A stretch of DNA of 37,680 bases from an uncultured Bacilli bacterium (GTDB lineage: Bacteria > Bacillota_I > Bacilli_A > RF39 > UBA660), in contig CAKOIF010000016.1 of assembly GCA_934086485.1 (NCBI GenBank), positions 1 to 37,680 on the forward strand, in the 5' to 3' direction. This document shows positions 7,105 through 16,278 of this stretch, piece after piece. The position numbers were made by a program, and so were the translations under genes. The notes under the pieces are model-generated. The model saw nothing but the letters and a program-made list of their open reading frames with translations, did not search any database and was not told the DNA's origin. Within the stretch, counting starts at the first letter, position 1. The number at the start of each line of letters is the position of its first letter.

Positions 7105-8220
7105 TTAGTATGTTTTTATTGGTAAAATTAATTCAATTATAGTATCATCATCTACACTATTAATAATTATTGGTTTATCATCACCATTTATAAGAAGTAT
7201 AATATTTTCACTATCAAGAACTTTTAATGCATCTAACATATATTTTGAGGAATAACTAATTTCTAACTTTTCTTTATTATTTGAATCAATTGTTAATTCT
7301 TCTTTACTTTTACTATCTGAAGATGCAGCAAAAAGTGTCATTTTCTTGTTATCAATTACCATTTTAATAATATTTTTATCCTTACTTACCATAATTGTTG
7401 AGGCTCTATCAATTGCACTATAGAATTCTTTTAAATTTAAGTTAATCATATAGTTAAAATCTTTTGGAATATAATTTGAAGTGTCTGGGTAAGTTCCATT
7501 TAATAAGGCAGTTTGGAATAATATGTTATTATAATGAAATAAAACTTTATTTTTAAATAAATCTATTTCAACATTACCTTCATCTTTTAAAATGTATACT
7601 AATTCATTAACACTTTTACCAGGTATTACTATATTTATATTACTATTTATAGAATCTTTTAATTTAACAGTTTTTTTAGATAATCTATAAGAATCTGTAG
7701 CTGTACACTCTAATATATCACCATTTATTTTTAAATTTAATCCTGTAAGAAGAGGTCTTACCTCTTGCATACTCATAGCATAAGATGTTTGATTAATCAT
7801 TTCTTTTAAAATTTTTGATTCTAAATATATAGTATTTTGACTTTTTTCAAGTGCTATATTAGGATATTCCCCAATATTATAACATTCAATTATATATTCA
7901 TTTATATCAGAATAAATTTTTATATTATTATTATCAGTTAATTCAAAGTTAATAATTTCACTTGGCATTTTTCTTATTATTTCTAGTAAACATCTACTTT
8001 GAAGTACTGCTCTACCTTCTTTTTCTATATTTACTATATTTTTTGCTTCAATAGTAGTTTTAATTGTAAGTTCACTATCACTTGCTTGTACCTCTAAACC
8101 ATCATTAGTTAAGTTTAGTAATATACCATTTAATACTGGTATTGTAATTTTTGTTGATAAAGCTCTAACAGCATTTGATAAAGCCTCAACGATAATATTT
8201 TTATTAATTGTAAATTTCAT
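7105..8220 (-). CDS. dnaN: DNA polymerase III beta sliding clamp
   Basis: DnaN forms the dimeric ring that tethers the replicative polymerase and recruits many repair factors. The 371-aa length and three-fold clamp domain architecture are normal. Recognisable blocks include LLEIIRKMP, the MSMQEVRPLLTGLNL segment and the C-terminal hydrophobic IELILPIKTY, which corresponds to the peptide-binding cleft region. An AGAAGGATGG ribosome-binding site precedes the ATG. It follows dnaA after a 140-bp gap holding two DnaA boxes, and a terminator follows immediately. Confidence 0.97.
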   Translation of the reverse strand: MKFTINKNIIVEALSNAVRALSTKITIPVLNGILLNLTNDGLEVQASDSELTIKTTIEAKNIVNIEKEGRAVLQSRCLLEIIRKMPSEIINFELTDNNNIKIYSDINEYIIECYNIGEYPNIALEKSQNTIYLESKILKEMINQTSYAMSMQEVRPLLTGLNLKINGDILECTATDSYRLSKKTVKLKDSINSNINIVIPGKSVNELVYILKDEGNVEIDLFKNKVLFHYNNILFQTALLNGTYPDTSNYIPKDFNYMINLNLKEFYSAIDRASTIMVSKDKNIIKMVIDNKKMTLFAASSDSKSKEELTIDSNNKEKLEISYSSKYMLDALKVLDSENIILLINGDDKPIIINSVDDDTIIELILPIKTY

Positions 8221-8262
8221 ATTTTTCCATCCTTCTTTCTTTTAAAATTAATTATTATGTTT

Positions 8263-8347
8263 ATTATAATGTTTTGTTTGTTGATAACTTGTGAATTACT
8301 TATATTTTAATATAATTTTATTGATTTTTATTAAAATTTTATCAACA
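8263..8347. promoter_or_regulatory. dnaA-dnaN intergenic DnaA boxes and dnaN -10 element
   Basis: The 140-bp spacer contains two exact DnaA boxes in opposite orientation, TGTTGATAA at 8279-8287 and TTATCAACA at 8339-8347, with a very AT-rich stretch between them. A minus-strand TATAAT at 8268-8263 could be the dnaN -10. Together with the cluster upstream of dnaA this gives the bipartite origin layout known from B. subtilis, where DnaA loops across its own gene. Confidence 0.7.
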
Positions 8348-8360
8348 TAATTCCACAAAA

Positions 8361-9713
8361 TTATAACTTATTTTTAATTTCTTTAATAGTATTGTTTAAT
8401 TTTTCATCTTTTTTGATGTCATTATTTATTTTATCATAAGATGCTGAAATTGTTGAATGATCCCTCCCTCCAAATTCTAAACCAATTCTTTCTAGTTTTT
8501 CATCTGTTTCAACTCTACATAGATATATTGCTATATGTCTTGGTTTACTTATATTTGAAACTTTCTTTTTACTTTTTAAATCGCTAACTGTTATTCCAAA
8601 GTAATCGGCTACTGCTTTTTGTATTTTACTTATGGAGTTATCCGCATAAATATTTACACTTAAGTAGTCTTTTAAACCTTCAATTGCAAAATTTAAATCT
8701 ATTTTATCAGGAACCATCATTGCTGTATAAGCCATTAATCTATTTATTGTTCCTTCTATAAATCTAATATCATTTTGACAAGAGTTTGCTATATATTCAA
8801 TAACCTCTTGATTTAATCTATTTTCTAGTGATGTATTTTTGATTTTACTATGTATTATTTTACATCTTAGTTGAAAATCTGGGGGATAAATATCAACTGG
8901 AAGTCCCCACATAAATCTACTTCTTAATCTATCCTCAATTTTCTTTAAATCATCTGGAGATCTATCAGAACTTATTATAATTTGTTTATTTGTTTGATAT
9001 AAAGCATTAAAAGTATGGAAGAATTCTTGTTGAGATTTGTCAGCACCAACTAAAAATTGTATATCATCAATAATTAATACGTCTACATTTTTGTACTTAT
9101 CTTTGAAGTTTTTAGCATAATTCATTGAACTAATGCCTTTTTCAATACTTGCTATTCCAGTGTAATCCTCAACAAATTCATTACTTGTAACATAAAGTAC
9201 TTTTTTATTAGAATGATTAACGATATAGTTTCCAATTGCATGCATTAAATGAGTTTTACCTATTCCACTTCGTCCATATAGAAATAAAGGATTATGAATT
9301 GAGCCCGGATTTTCCGCTACTGCATGAGCAGATACTACTGCAAGTCTATTAGATTCCCCTACTACAAAAGATTCAAAAGTAAATTTTGGATTTAGGTTTG
9401 TTACCCACTCTTCATTAAAATCCTCTGTTACTTCTTTGTTAGATTTATTTTCTTTTGTTTCTTGTAATTCATCTTCAGTGAAATATTCAATATTAAATGT
9501 TTTTCCAGTTATATTAATAAATGCTTTATCAATATATTCTTTATAATTTTCTGAAAGCATACTTTTATGAATATCCATTGGAACAACTATTTTTAGTGTA
9601 TTACCTTCTAAAGATATTGGTCTAATTTTAGAAAACCAAAGATTATAAACATTTAGGCTAACAACTTGCTCTATTTCCTCTAAAAAGTTTTTGAATAACT
9701 CATTTACATCCAT
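8361..9713 (-). CDS. dnaA: Chromosomal replication initiator DnaA
   Basis: DnaA, the AAA+ origin-binding initiator (450 aa, normal). Domain I covers about residues 1-85 and is followed by a short charged linker. The AAA+ domain has Walker A GRSGIGKT at 147-154, Walker B VDVLIIDDIQFL and the sensor region IISSDRSPDDL. Domain IV ends with the DnaA signature GGRDHSTISASYDKI, which reads TTATCMACA-type boxes. GGGG about 6 nt before the ATG serves as the ribosome-binding site. The gene is flanked on both sides by DnaA boxes, which suggests autoregulation. Confidence 0.98.
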   Translation of the reverse strand: MDVNELFKNFLEEIEQVVSLNVYNLWFSKIRPISLEGNTLKIVVPMDIHKSMLSENYKEYIDKAFINITGKTFNIEYFTEDELQETKENKSNKEVTEDFNEEWVTNLNPKFTFESFVVGESNRLAVVSAHAVAENPGSIHNPLFLYGRSGIGKTHLMHAIGNYIVNHSNKKVLYVTSNEFVEDYTGIASIEKGISSMNYAKNFKDKYKNVDVLIIDDIQFLVGADKSQQEFFHTFNALYQTNKQIIISSDRSPDDLKKIEDRLRSRFMWGLPVDIYPPDFQLRCKIIHSKIKNTSLENRLNQEVIEYIANSCQNDIRFIEGTINRLMAYTAMMVPDKIDLNFAIEGLKDYLSVNIYADNSISKIQKAVADYFGITVSDLKSKKKVSNISKPRHIAIYLCRVETDEKLERIGLEFGGRDHSTISASYDKINNDIKKDEKLNNTIKEIKNKL

Positions 9714-10057
9714 ACCTTACCCCACATACAAACTTTCCTTACCTACATTGTACTTCATTTTTACAAAAAGATAAAGAAAAAATTTAATATAACAAGTTAT
9801 CAACAAAAGTTATCAACATTTTTTTCTTTTAAATACTGGGCTTAAACCACTTATCAACATTTTCAACAAAATGATTTGTTAGTTATTTTGTTGAAAGAAA
9901 ATTATACTATGTGGAATTTGTTAAAATATAATTGTTGATAATGTTGAAATCTTGGTTAACCTATTATATTACTTTAAAAATAATGTTGATAATTTGTTAA
10001 TATCTTTGTTGAAATATATAAAATAATCCAACTTTAAAATTTAATAACAAAAAATAC
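9714..10057. other. Replication origin oriC
   Basis: This gene-free region separates leftward dnaA from rightward rpmH, so gene polarity switches here. It has five exact DnaA boxes: TTATCAACA at 9797-9805, 9810-9818 and 9851-9859, and the reverse complement TGTTGATAA at 9933-9941 and 9984-9992. Several one-mismatch relatives (TTTCAACAA, TTGTTGAAA) lie in between. The stretches between and beyond the boxes are almost pure A+T and could unwind. The first two boxes are 13 bp apart. A minus-strand TACAAT (9752-9747) may be the dnaA -10. Confidence 0.9.
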
Positions 10058-10087
10058 TTGACTATTTGCTTAATTTATAGATATAAT
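10058..10087 (+). promoter_or_regulatory. SigA promoter of rpmH-rnpA
   Basis: TTGACT (10058-10063), an 18-bp spacer and TATAAT (10082-10087), followed by the rpmH AAGGAG ribosome-binding site. This is one of the strongest consensus promoters in the window and lies next to the origin. Confidence 0.8.
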
Positions 10088-10119
10088 AGTAACGCGTAAG
10101 AAAAGGAGAAAGTATATAT

Positions 10120-10242
10120 ATGAAAAGAACATATCAACCAAATAATAGAAAAATGAAAAAAACTCATGGTTTTTTCTCAAGAAAAAATGGTAAAGTTTTA
10201 TCAAGCCGTAGAAAAAAAGGTAGAAAAGTTTTAAGTAAATAA
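10120..10242 (+). CDS. rpmH: 50S ribosomal protein L34
   Basis: A 40-codon gene beginning MKRTYQPNNRKMKKTHGF and ending RRKKGRKVLSK, the unmistakable L34 pattern. L34 is a small basic protein of the large subunit that sits in 23S rRNA. Most bacterial L34 proteins have about 44 residues. Here the segment between HGF and KVL (usually RARMSTKNGR) is four residues shorter and reads FSRKNG. The ribosome-binding site is AAGGAG. rpmH-rnpA next to dnaA is a near-universal arrangement. Confidence 0.95.
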   Translation: MKRTYQPNNRKMKKTHGFFSRKNGKVLSSRRKKGRKVLSK

Positions 10243-10245
10243 AAA

Positions 10246-10268
10246 CCACTTTAAATGTGGCTTTTTTT
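10246..10268 (+). terminator. Weak terminator or attenuator after rpmH
   Basis: CCAC / GTGG stem with a 7-nt loop (TTTAAAT) followed by CTTTTTTT. The short stem and the lack of a new promoter before rnpA suggest partial termination that lowers rnpA output relative to rpmH. Confidence 0.5.
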
Positions 10269-10281
10269 AAAGAGGTTAATT

Positions 10282-10617
10282 ATGAAAAAAAGAGACATTG
10301 TTAAAAGTAGTGAAGAATTTAATAAAATTTTAAATAATAAACAAAGAGTATCTAATAATAGATATATTATATTTTATTATCCAAGTGAAGATGGTAAAAA
10401 ATACTTTGGTATAAGTGCTCCAAAAAAATATGGAAATGCAGTTTTTCGTAATAAAATGAAAAGACGACTTCGAGCACTTATAGATGAATGTAATTTACTA
10501 TTCAAAAATGGTAAAAAATATATTATAATTATTAAGAGAGATTTTATAAATTCTGCATATAAAGATAATTTAGAATCTTTAAGAAATTTGATAGGAGAGT
10601 TAAATGAAAAAAAATAA
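10282..10617 (+). CDS. rnpA: Ribonuclease P protein component
   Basis: RnpA, the small basic protein of RNase P, which helps the catalytic RNA cut tRNA 5' leaders. The 111-aa product carries the signature FRNKMKRRLRAL (RNR motif) in the middle and a typical ISAPKKYGNAVFRN block before it. I chose the ATG at 10282 because GAGG lies 6 nt upstream. The frame is open 9 codons further upstream but without a ribosome-binding site, and that part overlaps the rpmH terminator hairpin. Its 3' end overlaps yidC by 14 nt. Confidence 0.95.
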   Translation: MKKRDIVKSSEEFNKILNNKQRVSNNRYIIFYYPSEDGKKYFGISAPKKYGNAVFRNKMKRRLRALIDECNLLFKNGKKYIIIIKRDFINSAYKDNLESLRNLIGELNEKK

Positions 10618-11674
10618 GAAATTTTATATCATAGTTTTATTAGTTATAACTATGTTAACAACTGGGTGTGGCTCTAATAGCTATATTAAAGATGAAAAGG
10701 GTAAATTAGTAACAAATTCTGAAACTGGTCAAAGTTTACAAAAAACTATTTATTGTAAACCTTCAAAAAATACAGAAATGTATAAATTATATGAAAAGTA
10801 TGAAGATCAGATGGAAGTTAAACTTTCAAAGTTACCAAGTTGTGATAAATATAAAATAAATTCTAATAAGACAAATAGTTTATGGCAGTTTTTATTTGTT
10901 AAACCTCTTGCATTTATTATTTTAAAAGCAGGTTTATTATTCAAAAATATGGGAATGACTCATGCTTATTTAGGACTATCTGTTATATTAATAGGATTAT
11001 TAATTAGAATTATATTATTACCACTTACAATTAAAACTCAAACTCAAAGTGAGAGAATTAAAAAAGCAACTCCAGAAATTCAAAAATTGGAAAGAAAATA
11101 TGGTAATGATACTTCTCAAGAGGCAATGATGGCAAAACAACAAGAAATGATGATGATTTATAAAAAGTATCAAGTTAATCCAATGTTGAGCTGCATTATG
11201 TCACTAATTCAATTACCATTATTCTTTGCTTTCCTTGAGGCCATTTACAAAATACCTGCAATATATGAAGGAAGAATATTTGGATGGAATTTGGGAACAA
11301 CTCCAAGTATTGGAATTTTCAAAAATCATCAATATACATTTATAATTCTTGTAGTATTAATTATTTTATCAACTTATTTTTCATTTAAATTTACAATGAA
11401 ACAAACTGCATCTAGTTCAAGTTTACCAGGTGCTGAAAAACAAACTAAATTTATGTTAATATTTATGACAGTATTTATTGGTTTTGCATCATTAAGTTTA
11501 CCAACCGCTATTGCATTATATTGGATTGTAACTTATGCATTTATGATTATTCAAACTTATATAATTAAGTTTATAAAAAACGGTAAAACAGATAAAAAAA
11601 TCAAAAAGCAAAAGAAAAGTATTAATGAAAAATTAAAGGTTAAGGAGAATTTGAAGTATGGAAAAAATAAGTAA
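10604..11674 (+). CDS. yidC: Membrane protein insertase YidC/SpoIIIJ (Oxa1 family)
   Basis: YidC inserts and folds membrane proteins, alone or with SecYEG. The 356-aa product starts with a lipoprotein-type signal peptide ending LTTGCGSN (the residue at -3 is Thr, so the lipobox is slightly atypical). After a soluble segment of about 75 residues come the conserved helices. The hydrophilic-groove arginine is in LLIRIILLPLT, and the cytoplasmic hairpin, rich in Met and Gln (EAMMAKQQEMMMIYKKY), follows. The C-terminus is strongly basic, as in ribosome-binding YidC proteins. It overlaps rnpA by 14 nt and jag by 17 nt, so the set is one operon. The SpoIIIJ role in sporulation is inferred from family knowledge. 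Confidence 0.95.
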   Translation: MKKNKKFYIIVLLVITMLTTGCGSNSYIKDEKGKLVTNSETGQSLQKTIYCKPSKNTEMYKLYEKYEDQMEVKLSKLPSCDKYKINSNKTNSLWQFLFVKPLAFIILKAGLLFKNMGMTHAYLGLSVILIGLLIRIILLPLTIKTQTQSERIKKATPEIQKLERKYGNDTSQEAMMAKQQEMMMIYKKYQVNPMLSCIMSLIQLPLFFAFLEAIYKIPAIYEGRIFGWNLGTTPSIGIFKNHQYTFIILVVLIILSTYFSFKFTMKQTASSSSLPGAEKQTKFMLIFMTVFIGFASLSLPTAIALYWIVTYAFMIIQTYIIKFIKNGKTDKKIKKQKKSINEKLKVKENLKYGKNK

Positions 11675-12272
11675 AGTAGGTAAAAATTTTGAAACAGTAT
11701 TCGAAGAAATTTTAACAGAAAATAATTTAACTCAAGAAGAAGTTATCTATAAAACTACTGAAATTAAAAAAGGTTTATTTAAATCAGCAAATGTTGAAGT
11801 AACAATTTATAAAAAGTCTGATATTTATGATTTTGTAAAAGAATTTTTAAAAGAAATAGTAAATAATTTAGGACTTGAGGTAACATTTGAAACTAAAAAA
11901 GTTGAAGATAGAGTAGTTATTAAAATGTATTCAAACAATAATAATATTTTAATTGGACATAATGGTAATACAATTAAGGCTCTTGAAAATTTAGTTAGAC
12001 AAAAAATTCAACTTGAAACAGGTATGTTCTTTATAATTTCTTTAGATGTTGAAAACTATAAAGATAAAAAAATAAGTAGATTAGAAAGACTTGCTAAACA
12101 AACTGCTAGAGAAGTTAAAAGAACACATATTGATGTTCATTTAGAAAATATGAATTCTTATGAAAGAAGAATTATTCATAATGCTTTATCAGAATTTAAA
12201 GGTATTTCCACAAAAAGTACTGGTGAAGAGCCAAATAGACATATAGTTATAAGTTATATTGGAGAAAAATAG
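11658..12272 (+). CDS. jag: RNA-binding protein Jag/KhpB
   Basis: Jag (KhpB, 204 aa) has an N-terminal Jag_N domain with ITEN-like charged segments and KKGLFKSANVEV, a KH-like domain with the turn IGHNGNTIKALENLVRQ, and a C-terminal R3H domain (ARQTAREV-type helix, MNSYERRIIHNALSE). It binds RNA and, with KhpA, affects cell elongation and division in Bacillota. An AAGGAG ribosome-binding site lies within the yidC 3' end. The yidC-jag overlap is a conserved pairing. Confidence 0.93.
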   Translation: MEKISKVGKNFETVFEEILTENNLTQEEVIYKTTEIKKGLFKSANVEVTIYKKSDIYDFVKEFLKEIVNNLGLEVTFETKKVEDRVVIKMYSNNNNILIGHNGNTIKALENLVRQKIQLETGMFFIISLDVENYKDKKISRLERLAKQTAREVKRTHIDVHLENMNSYERRIIHNALSEFKGISTKSTGEEPNRHIVISYIGEK

Positions 12273-12296
12273 TCAATTACATTTTGGCTATTTTTT
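12270..12296 (+). terminator. Terminator of the rpmH-rnpA-yidC-jag operon
   Basis: TAGTCAA / TTGGCTA stem (7 bp with one G-U), a short loop, then T6, starting at the jag stop codon. Confidence 0.75.
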
Positions 12297-12297
12297 A

Positions 12298-12326
12298 TTT
12301 ACAATAAATTAAAATAGTGTTACAAT
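12298..12326 (+). promoter_or_regulatory. Promoter of mnmE-mnmG-rsmG
   Basis: TTTACA (12298-12303), 17-bp spacer, TACAAT (12321-12326) with an upstream TG (TGTTACAAT), so it has both a -35 and an extended -10. Confidence 0.75.
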
Positions 12327-12348
12327 AACGCAAGGAAAAGGAGGCACT

Positions 12349-13692
12349 ATGGAAGATACTATTTGTGCTATTGCTACTTCTTTAGGAGTGGGGGCTATAT
12401 CAATAATTAGATTAAGTGGTAAGGATGCTATAGAAAAAGTTAATAGTATATTTTCTCGTGACTTAACAAATGTAAATTCTCATAGTGTTACTTATGGTCA
12501 TATCGTTTATAAAAATGAAATTATTGATGAGGTATTAGTTACGGTAATGAGAGCTCCAAAAACATATACAACAGAGGATATAGTGGAAATTAACTCTCAT
12601 GGAGGGTATATAACCTCAAATAAGATACTTGAAATATTATTAGAAATAGGTTGTAAGTTAGCAGAACCTGGTGAATTTACAAAAAGAGCTTTTTTAAATG
12701 GTAGAATAAATTTAATTCAATCTGAAGCGGTAAATGAACTTATTAAAGCAAAAACAGATTCAAAAAGAAAATTATGTTTAAATCAAATAGGGGGAAATGT
12801 TACTAAAATAATTGATGATATTAGAGAGGATATTGTTAAATTACTTGCTAATATTGAGGTTAATATAGATTACCCTGAATATGAAGATAATCCTATTGTT
12901 ACAACAAATTTACTTAATGAAAGTCTAAATCATATTAATAAAAAAATTGAAACTTTAAAAACTAATGCAAATTTTGGTAAGATTATTTGTGATGGAATTA
13001 ATGTCGCTATTATTGGTAAACCAAATGTAGGTAAAAGTAGTATATTAAATAACTTTTTAGATGAAGAAAAGGCTATTGTTACAGATATTGCAGGAACTAC
13101 TAGAGATATTGTTGAAGGAAATATATCCTTAAATGGAGTAGAACTTAAATTAATAGATACAGCAGGTATTCATGATACTGATGATTATGTTGAAAAAATT
13201 GGTGTTAATAAAAGTTTAGAAAAATTAAATAATGCTGATTTAGTTATTCTTGTTTTAGATGGTTCAAAAGAACTAGATGAAAATGATAACAAATTACTAA
13301 CATGTATTGATAAAACAAAAACAATTATTTTCGTTAATAAAAGTGATTTACCACAAAAAAATAATTTAAATTTAAAAGATAATGTAATTTATGGTAGTGC
13401 AAAAGAAGTAGAGGGACTTTTAAAATTAAAAGAAAAAATAATAGATATGTTTAATTTAAATGAAATAAACAAAGATCTAACATATTTATCAAATGTAAGA
13501 CAAATAGATTTAGTAAAAAAAGCGTATTTATCAATTAATAATGCTAAAAATTCATTAAGTAATGGAATACCAATTGAAATGATTTCTACAGATTTAAAAG
13601 AATGTTATGAATTTTTAGGAGAAATAATTGGTAAAACATATAAAGATGATATAATTGATAGATTGTTTCAAGATTTTTGTGTAGGAAAGTAG
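12349..13692 (+). CDS. mnmE: tRNA modification GTPase MnmE (TrmE)
   Basis: MnmE works with MnmG to install the cmnm5 group on the wobble uridine of tRNAs. The 447-aa product has the N-terminal folate-binding domain (DTICAIATSLGVGAISIIRLSG), a helical domain, and an inserted G domain with GKPNVGKSS at residues 223-231, DIAGTTRD, DTAG and NKSD. It ends in the catalytic FCVGK motif, which carries the essential Cys. An AAGGAGG ribosome-binding site precedes the ATG. mnmG follows 8 bp later. Confidence 0.97.
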   Translation: MEDTICAIATSLGVGAISIIRLSGKDAIEKVNSIFSRDLTNVNSHSVTYGHIVYKNEIIDEVLVTVMRAPKTYTTEDIVEINSHGGYITSNKILEILLEIGCKLAEPGEFTKRAFLNGRINLIQSEAVNELIKAKTDSKRKLCLNQIGGNVTKIIDDIREDIVKLLANIEVNIDYPEYEDNPIVTTNLLNESLNHINKKIETLKTNANFGKIICDGINVAIIGKPNVGKSSILNNFLDEEKAIVTDIAGTTRDIVEGNISLNGVELKLIDTAGIHDTDDYVEKIGVNKSLEKLNNADLVILVLDGSKELDENDNKLLTCIDKTKTIIFVNKSDLPQKNNLNLKDNVIYGSAKEVEGLLKLKEKIIDMFNLNEINKDLTYLSNVRQIDLVKKAYLSINNAKNSLSNGIPIEMISTDLKECYEFLGEIIGKTYKDDIIDRLFQDFCVGK

Positions 13693-13700
13693 GAATGATT

Positions 13701-15566
13701 ATGTATGATGTTATAGTTGTAGGTGGAGGACATGCAGGTTGTGAAGCTGCACATATAAGTGCATTTATGGGTAAAAAAACTTTGCTTATCACTTCGAATA
13801 AAAAAAATATTGCAGATATGCCTTGTAATCCCTCAATTGGTGGTAGTGCAAAGGGTATTATTGTAAGAGAAATAGATGCTTTAGGTGGTTTAATGGGTAT
13901 AGTTGCAGATAAATCACATTTTCAAATTAAAATGCTCAATAATTCTAAAGGTCCTGCTGTAAGAAGTTTAAGAGCTCAAGCAGATAAAAAAGTTTATCCA
14001 AAAGTAATGCTTGAATATTTAGAAAATACTCCAAATTTAGATATAAAAGAGGGTATGGTTGAGGATTTAATAATAGAAAATAATAATATAAAAGGTGTAA
14101 ATTTAGAAAATAAAGAAGAAATATATTGTAATGCAGTGATTCTTACAACAGGAACATATTTAAATGCTAATATTTTAATTGGCTCTGAAAATACACCAAG
14201 TGGTCCTCATGGAGAAAAAAGAAGTAACAATCTTTCAAATAATTTAAAAAAATATGGGTTTAATATAAAAAGACTTAAAACTGGTACTCCTCAAAGAATT
14301 AAAGCTTCAAGTATTGATTTTTCAGTTTTAAAAGAGGAAAAAGGAGATGATACTTATTGGACATTTTCTTTTGATACTAAACCTTTATATAAAATTAATG
14401 AACAACAAAAATGTTATTTAGTTTATACAAATGAAAATACTCATAAAATTATTAGAGATAACTTAAAAAAAAGTGCTATGTATGGTGGTTATGCAACAGG
14501 TGTAGGTCCAAGATATTGCCCATCTATTGAGGATAAAATAGTTAGATTTGCTGATAAAGAAAGGCATCAACTTTTTTTAGAACCAGAAAGTATTTACTAT
14601 GATGAATGGTATTTACAAGGTTTTTCAACTTCAATGCCTAGAGATGTTCAAGAAAAAATGGTTCATTCTTTACATGGATTAGAAAATGCAGTAATATCTA
14701 AATATGCATATGCAATAGAGTATGATGCAATAGATGCAATGCAAATTAAACCTAGTTTAGAAACAAAAATTATTTCAGGATTATTTACAGCGGGACAAAT
14801 TAACGGAACTTCAGGTTATGAAGAAGCTGCAGGTCAAGGTTTAGTCGCAGGTATTAATGCTTCATTAAAGTTAGATAATAAGGAAGCAATGGTTTTAAAA
14901 AGATCAAGTGCTTATATAGGTGTTTTGATTGATGATTTGGTTACTAAAGGTATTACAGATCCATATAGAATGCTTACTTCAAGAGCGGAGTTTAGACTAC
15001 TTTTAAGACACGATAATGCTGATGAAAGACTTACTCCAATTGGATATGAAGTAGGTAGTGTATCTAAAGAAAAATATAATAATTACTTAAATAAAAAGAA
15101 TAATATAAATAAATTGAAAGATATTCTTACAAATAATAATCTTGTAATGAATGAGAAAGTAAAAGAAAAATTTATAGAAAATAATTTAGATATTCCTAAA
15201 AAAAATATGAAGTTTATTGAACTATTAAAAAGACCAGAAATATCTATAGACTTTTTAGCAAACTTTATTGATATATCTGGGTTTACTAATGAAGAAAAAG
15301 AAGAAGTAACTATTGAAGTTAAATATGAAGGTTACATAAAAAAAGAGTATGAACAAAAAGAAAAATTATTAAAAATGGAGTCTAAACAAATTCCTAAAGA
15401 TATCGATTATAATAAAGTAAAAAATATTGCTAGTGAAGCAAGACAAAAGTTATCACTTGTTAGACCAGAAACTATTGCTCAAGCATCAAGAATAAGCGGA
15501 GTTAATCCTGTTGATATATCACTTTTATTAATATATTTAAAAAAGGAGTATAACAAAAATGATTAG
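13701..15566 (+). CDS. mnmG: tRNA uridine-5-carboxymethylaminomethyl modification enzyme MnmG (GidA)
   Basis: MnmG, the FAD-dependent partner of MnmE (621 aa). The Rossmann FAD motif VVGGGHAGCEAA is at the N-terminus, followed by the family blocks CNPSIGGSAKG and GPAVRSLRAQADK, the GTYLN turn, RLKTGTP, and the C-terminal helical domain with SRISGVNPVDISLL. I chose the ATG at 13701 because AGGA lies 6 nt upstream. An ATG two codons earlier is too close to that site, and a TTG further upstream lies inside mnmE. It overlaps rsmG by 8 nt. Confidence 0.97.
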   Translation: MYDVIVVGGGHAGCEAAHISAFMGKKTLLITSNKKNIADMPCNPSIGGSAKGIIVREIDALGGLMGIVADKSHFQIKMLNNSKGPAVRSLRAQADKKVYPKVMLEYLENTPNLDIKEGMVEDLIIENNNIKGVNLENKEEIYCNAVILTTGTYLNANILIGSENTPSGPHGEKRSNNLSNNLKKYGFNIKRLKTGTPQRIKASSIDFSVLKEEKGDDTYWTFSFDTKPLYKINEQQKCYLVYTNENTHKIIRDNLKKSAMYGGYATGVGPRYCPSIEDKIVRFADKERHQLFLEPESIYYDEWYLQGFSTSMPRDVQEKMVHSLHGLENAVISKYAYAIEYDAIDAMQIKPSLETKIISGLFTAGQINGTSGYEEAAGQGLVAGINASLKLDNKEAMVLKRSSAYIGVLIDDLVTKGITDPYRMLTSRAEFRLLLRHDNADERLTPIGYEVGSVSKEKYNNYLNKKNNINKLKDILTNNNLVMNEKVKEKFIENNLDIPKKNMKFIELLKRPEISIDFLANFIDISGFTNEEKEEVTIEVKYEGYIKKEYEQKEKLLKMESKQIPKDIDYNKVKNIASEARQKLSLVRPETIAQASRISGVNPVDISLLLIYLKKEYNKND

Positions 15567-16278
15567 TGAATTTATTAAAAATCTTCAGAAAAATAATATT
15601 CCTTATGATGATGAAAAGTTAACTCAATTAAATATTTATTATAACTTTTTAATTGACTATAACAGTCATACTAATGTAACAGCAATTACTGATGAAAAAG
15701 AAGTATATTTTAAACACTTTTTGGACTCCTTAATGGTTTCAAAAGCAGTAAATTTATCTAATCAAAATATACTTGATATTGGTTCAGGTGCAGGTTTTCC
15801 AGGTATTGTTTTAAAAATTTTTTACCCAGATATTAAACTTACAGTTCTTGATTCAAATAATAAAAAAATAACATTTATAAATATGTTATTAGAAAAACTT
15901 AATATTAAAGATGTAATTACTATATGTGATAGAGCAGAAAATTATATGAAAGATCATTTAAATGAATTTGATATTGTTTTATCAAGAGCAGTTGCTTATG
16001 CAGATATTATTACTTCATTATCAGTGCCATTTATTAAGAAAGATGGAGTAATTATTCTTATGAAAGGTAATTATGAAGGGGAACTTAAAGTATTAAATAC
16101 ATATAAAAATGAGCTTAATATTTCAAGTATTGATATTATTAATTATGATATTTTATCAAATGAAAATAATCGCTCTTTAATTGTGATTAAGAAAAATAAT
16201 GAATCATCAAAAGTTGTTAATTATGCAAAATTACTTAAACAAAGCGAAAATAGAAAGAAGAAACTAAATTTGAAATAG
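15559..16278 (+). CDS. rsmG: 16S rRNA (guanine527-N7)-methyltransferase RsmG (GidB)
   Basis: RsmG methylates G527 of 16S rRNA using S-adenosylmethionine. The 239-aa protein has the SAM-binding motif LDIGSGAGFPGIVLK starting near residue 72, the acidic LDSNNKK strand end, and the conserved SRAVA segment. The C-terminus is lysine-rich. Mutants in this gene give low-level streptomycin resistance in other bacteria. An AAGGAG ribosome-binding site lies within mnmG. The stop codon lies in the terminator hairpin. Confidence 0.95.
   Translation: MISEFIKNLQKNNIPYDDEKLTQLNIYYNFLIDYNSHTNVTAITDEKEVYFKHFLDSLMVSKAVNLSNQNILDIGSGAGFPGIVLKIFYPDIKLTVLDSNNKKITFINMLLEKLNIKDVITICDRAENYMKDHLNEFDIVLSRAVAYADIITSLSVPFIKKDGVIILMKGNYEGELKVLNTYKNELNISSIDIINYDILSNENNRSLIVIKKNNESSKVVNYAKLLKQSENRKKKLNLK

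Noticed and set aside
10255..10281. Upstream extension of rnpA
   Set aside because: No ribosome-binding site, and it would overlap the rpmH terminator hairpin; the ATG at 10282 has GAGG.
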